Source: Batkoa obscura
Taxonomy: Eukaryota > Entomophthoromycota > Entomophthoromycetes > Entomophthorales > Batkoaceae
Length of the DNA: 64,000 nt
NCBI GenBank assembly: GCA_030770535.1
Contig: JASVEC010000041.1
Span: 275,360 to 339,359, forward strand
Direction of reading: 5' to 3'
Under the pieces are notes generated by a model. The model was not told the origin of the DNA. It saw only the letters and a list, made by a program, of their open reading frames with translations, and searched no databases. Shown here in pieces: positions 63,055 to 64,000 of this stretch (within the stretch, counting starts at the first letter, position 1; each line of letters starts with the position of its first letter). The position numbers and the translations under genes are program-made.

Positions 63055-63151
63055 GAGGATGTATTTTTGTGTTTAAGAATTTGACTAACAATTTTTTCGC
63101 TCAAATAGTGCTCAAAAGGTGGAAAAAGTGATAAAGCCAAAAAAACATCCT
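63055..63151 (+). mobile_element. foldback MITE-like element, copy 20
   Basis: Forward orientation, GAGGATGTATTTTTGTG to ACATCCT, only ~45 bp from copy 19 and in the same orientation. Flanked by TAAT-like sequence. Confidence 0.86.
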
Positions 63152-63310
63152 TAATAATAATCAAACAAAAATTCAATAAATATTTTTTTGAGTAAATTTT
63201 AAAAACCAATTTATTGAATTTATCTAGTACATTTTAAAGCTATTCATAAATAATTTAAAAGATACACTAGAATACCACGACATGGTCTACTTTTAGTAAG
63301 GCTAAAATGC

Positions 63311-63409
63311 ATCCCATGTATTTATGTATTTAAGAATTTTACTAACAATTTTTCCACTCAAATAGCGCTTAAAAGATGAAAAAAATAATGAAGTCAAAAA
63401 AACAGCCCC
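63311..63409 (+). mobile_element. foldback MITE-like element, copy 21
   Basis: Forward orientation. The left terminus is altered (ATCCCATGT) and the right end is AACAGCCCC. The interior CCACTCAAATAGCGCTTAAA is intact. Confidence 0.83.
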
Positions 63410-64000
63410 ACATTGTATTATTCATGTATTTGATATAAAACAAGTTTTATATTAACTTTTAAAGTGTTCTTTATTATTCGAATAACTAGGATCCAAAAAT
63501 GTATTTAATATGATGTAAAATAGAAGAATTTACAGGGGTAAGTGATAATGATAGAAATTATGAATCAACTATAATATCTCCACTGGATAATTACAGCTCT
63601 TAATATTTCATCGTTTGATATAATACAAAGATTGATATTTTGAATTTTTTTATAAAGATGCTAATAAAGTTCTAAACTGATATTAGCCATTATAATTGAT
63701 TTGGGTTTGGGTTAGAGTTACTCAGAGCTATACTGGGTTACAATTAACGGGTATTATAACAGCAAGAAATTAAAAATTAGCTAATTTAACATTTGTATTA
63801 ACTGAAAATCCGATTTTATTAAAAAATTATTGTCTATAATACTTTATCTAGCAGTAAAGTGTTATGATCAACCCAAAATTTCTTTAGTAAATAATGGGTA
63901 TAATGTGACTTTTATTGTAATATTGAAAATAGACTTAACGATTTGAGTATACAAAAATTGAGGCTCCTGTTTCCAAATCTACAGTCACAGATGCATTAAT

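Larger units (their letters stand above)
58413..64000. other. gene-poor right end with foldback cluster
   Basis: About 5.6 kb without a gene that can be called with confidence. It contains six foldback copies between 61219 and 63409, an unidentified 110-codon frame at 59918-60250 and a decayed frame at ~61800-62570. The rest is A/T-rich sequence with no visible structure. Confidence 0.5.

Overview
This is a strongly AT-rich nuclear segment of a fungus. A Zn2Cys6 DNA-binding domain at 4.4 kb (a family essentially confined to fungi), many 45-70 nt introns with GTAAGT-like donors, and ordinary mitochondrial genes (two complex I subunits, Tim10, bL28m, an Rcf2 homologue, a PDH-phosphatase-like PP2C) point to an aerobic, intron-rich fungus. 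Up to 16 coding exons occur in one gene. An early-diverging, very AT-rich lineage fits better than a yeast, but the sequence alone does not fix the species. All reading frames were spliced by hand; every junction given keeps the frame open.

Layout. 1-9.5 kb is gene-poor and holds one small Zn2Cys6 gene, three copies of a ~95 bp foldback element and a ~136 bp inverted repeat. 9.5-16.9 kb is a compact housekeeping block: Mit_KHE1-type inner-membrane protein (-), NDUFB10-like (-), Derlin (-), a BAR-PH-ArfGAP-ankyrin protein (+, 16 exons), bL28m (-). 16.9-37.8 kb is an accessory island with wide gene-free stretches, many foldback copies, five genes for predicted secreted low-complexity or orphan proteins, one orphan intracellular protein, and a mitochondrial PP2C. 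The most unusual pair here are two tail-to-tail paralogues made of Lys/Pro/Glu/His/Tyr repeats. 37.8-50.2 kb is a second housekeeping block: Fcf2 (+) and SNU66/SART1 (-) converge 73 bp apart, then an NDUFA4/B12D protein (-), a small tail-anchored protein (+), the Hrq1 helicase (-, 14 exons) and Tim10 (+). 52.6-58.4 kb holds a tandem pair of FCP1-like phosphatase-fold genes with DLNGV in place of DxDxT/V, a PAQR/Izh membrane receptor (+) and an Rcf2/HIG1 protein (-). 58.4-64 kb is again gene-poor, with a dense cluster of foldback copies and one decayed reading frame.

The dominant non-gene signal is a family of 21 recognisable ~85-100 bp elements with nested inverted repeats: termini GGGGATGT/ACATCCCC, inner arms TTTTTCCA/TGGAAAAA, and an AGCGCT core. 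They lie in both orientations, only outside the genes, usually flanked by ATAT. No autonomous partner is visible. No CRISPR array, bacterial operon, rRNA, convincing tRNA or recognisable retrovirus-like element was seen.
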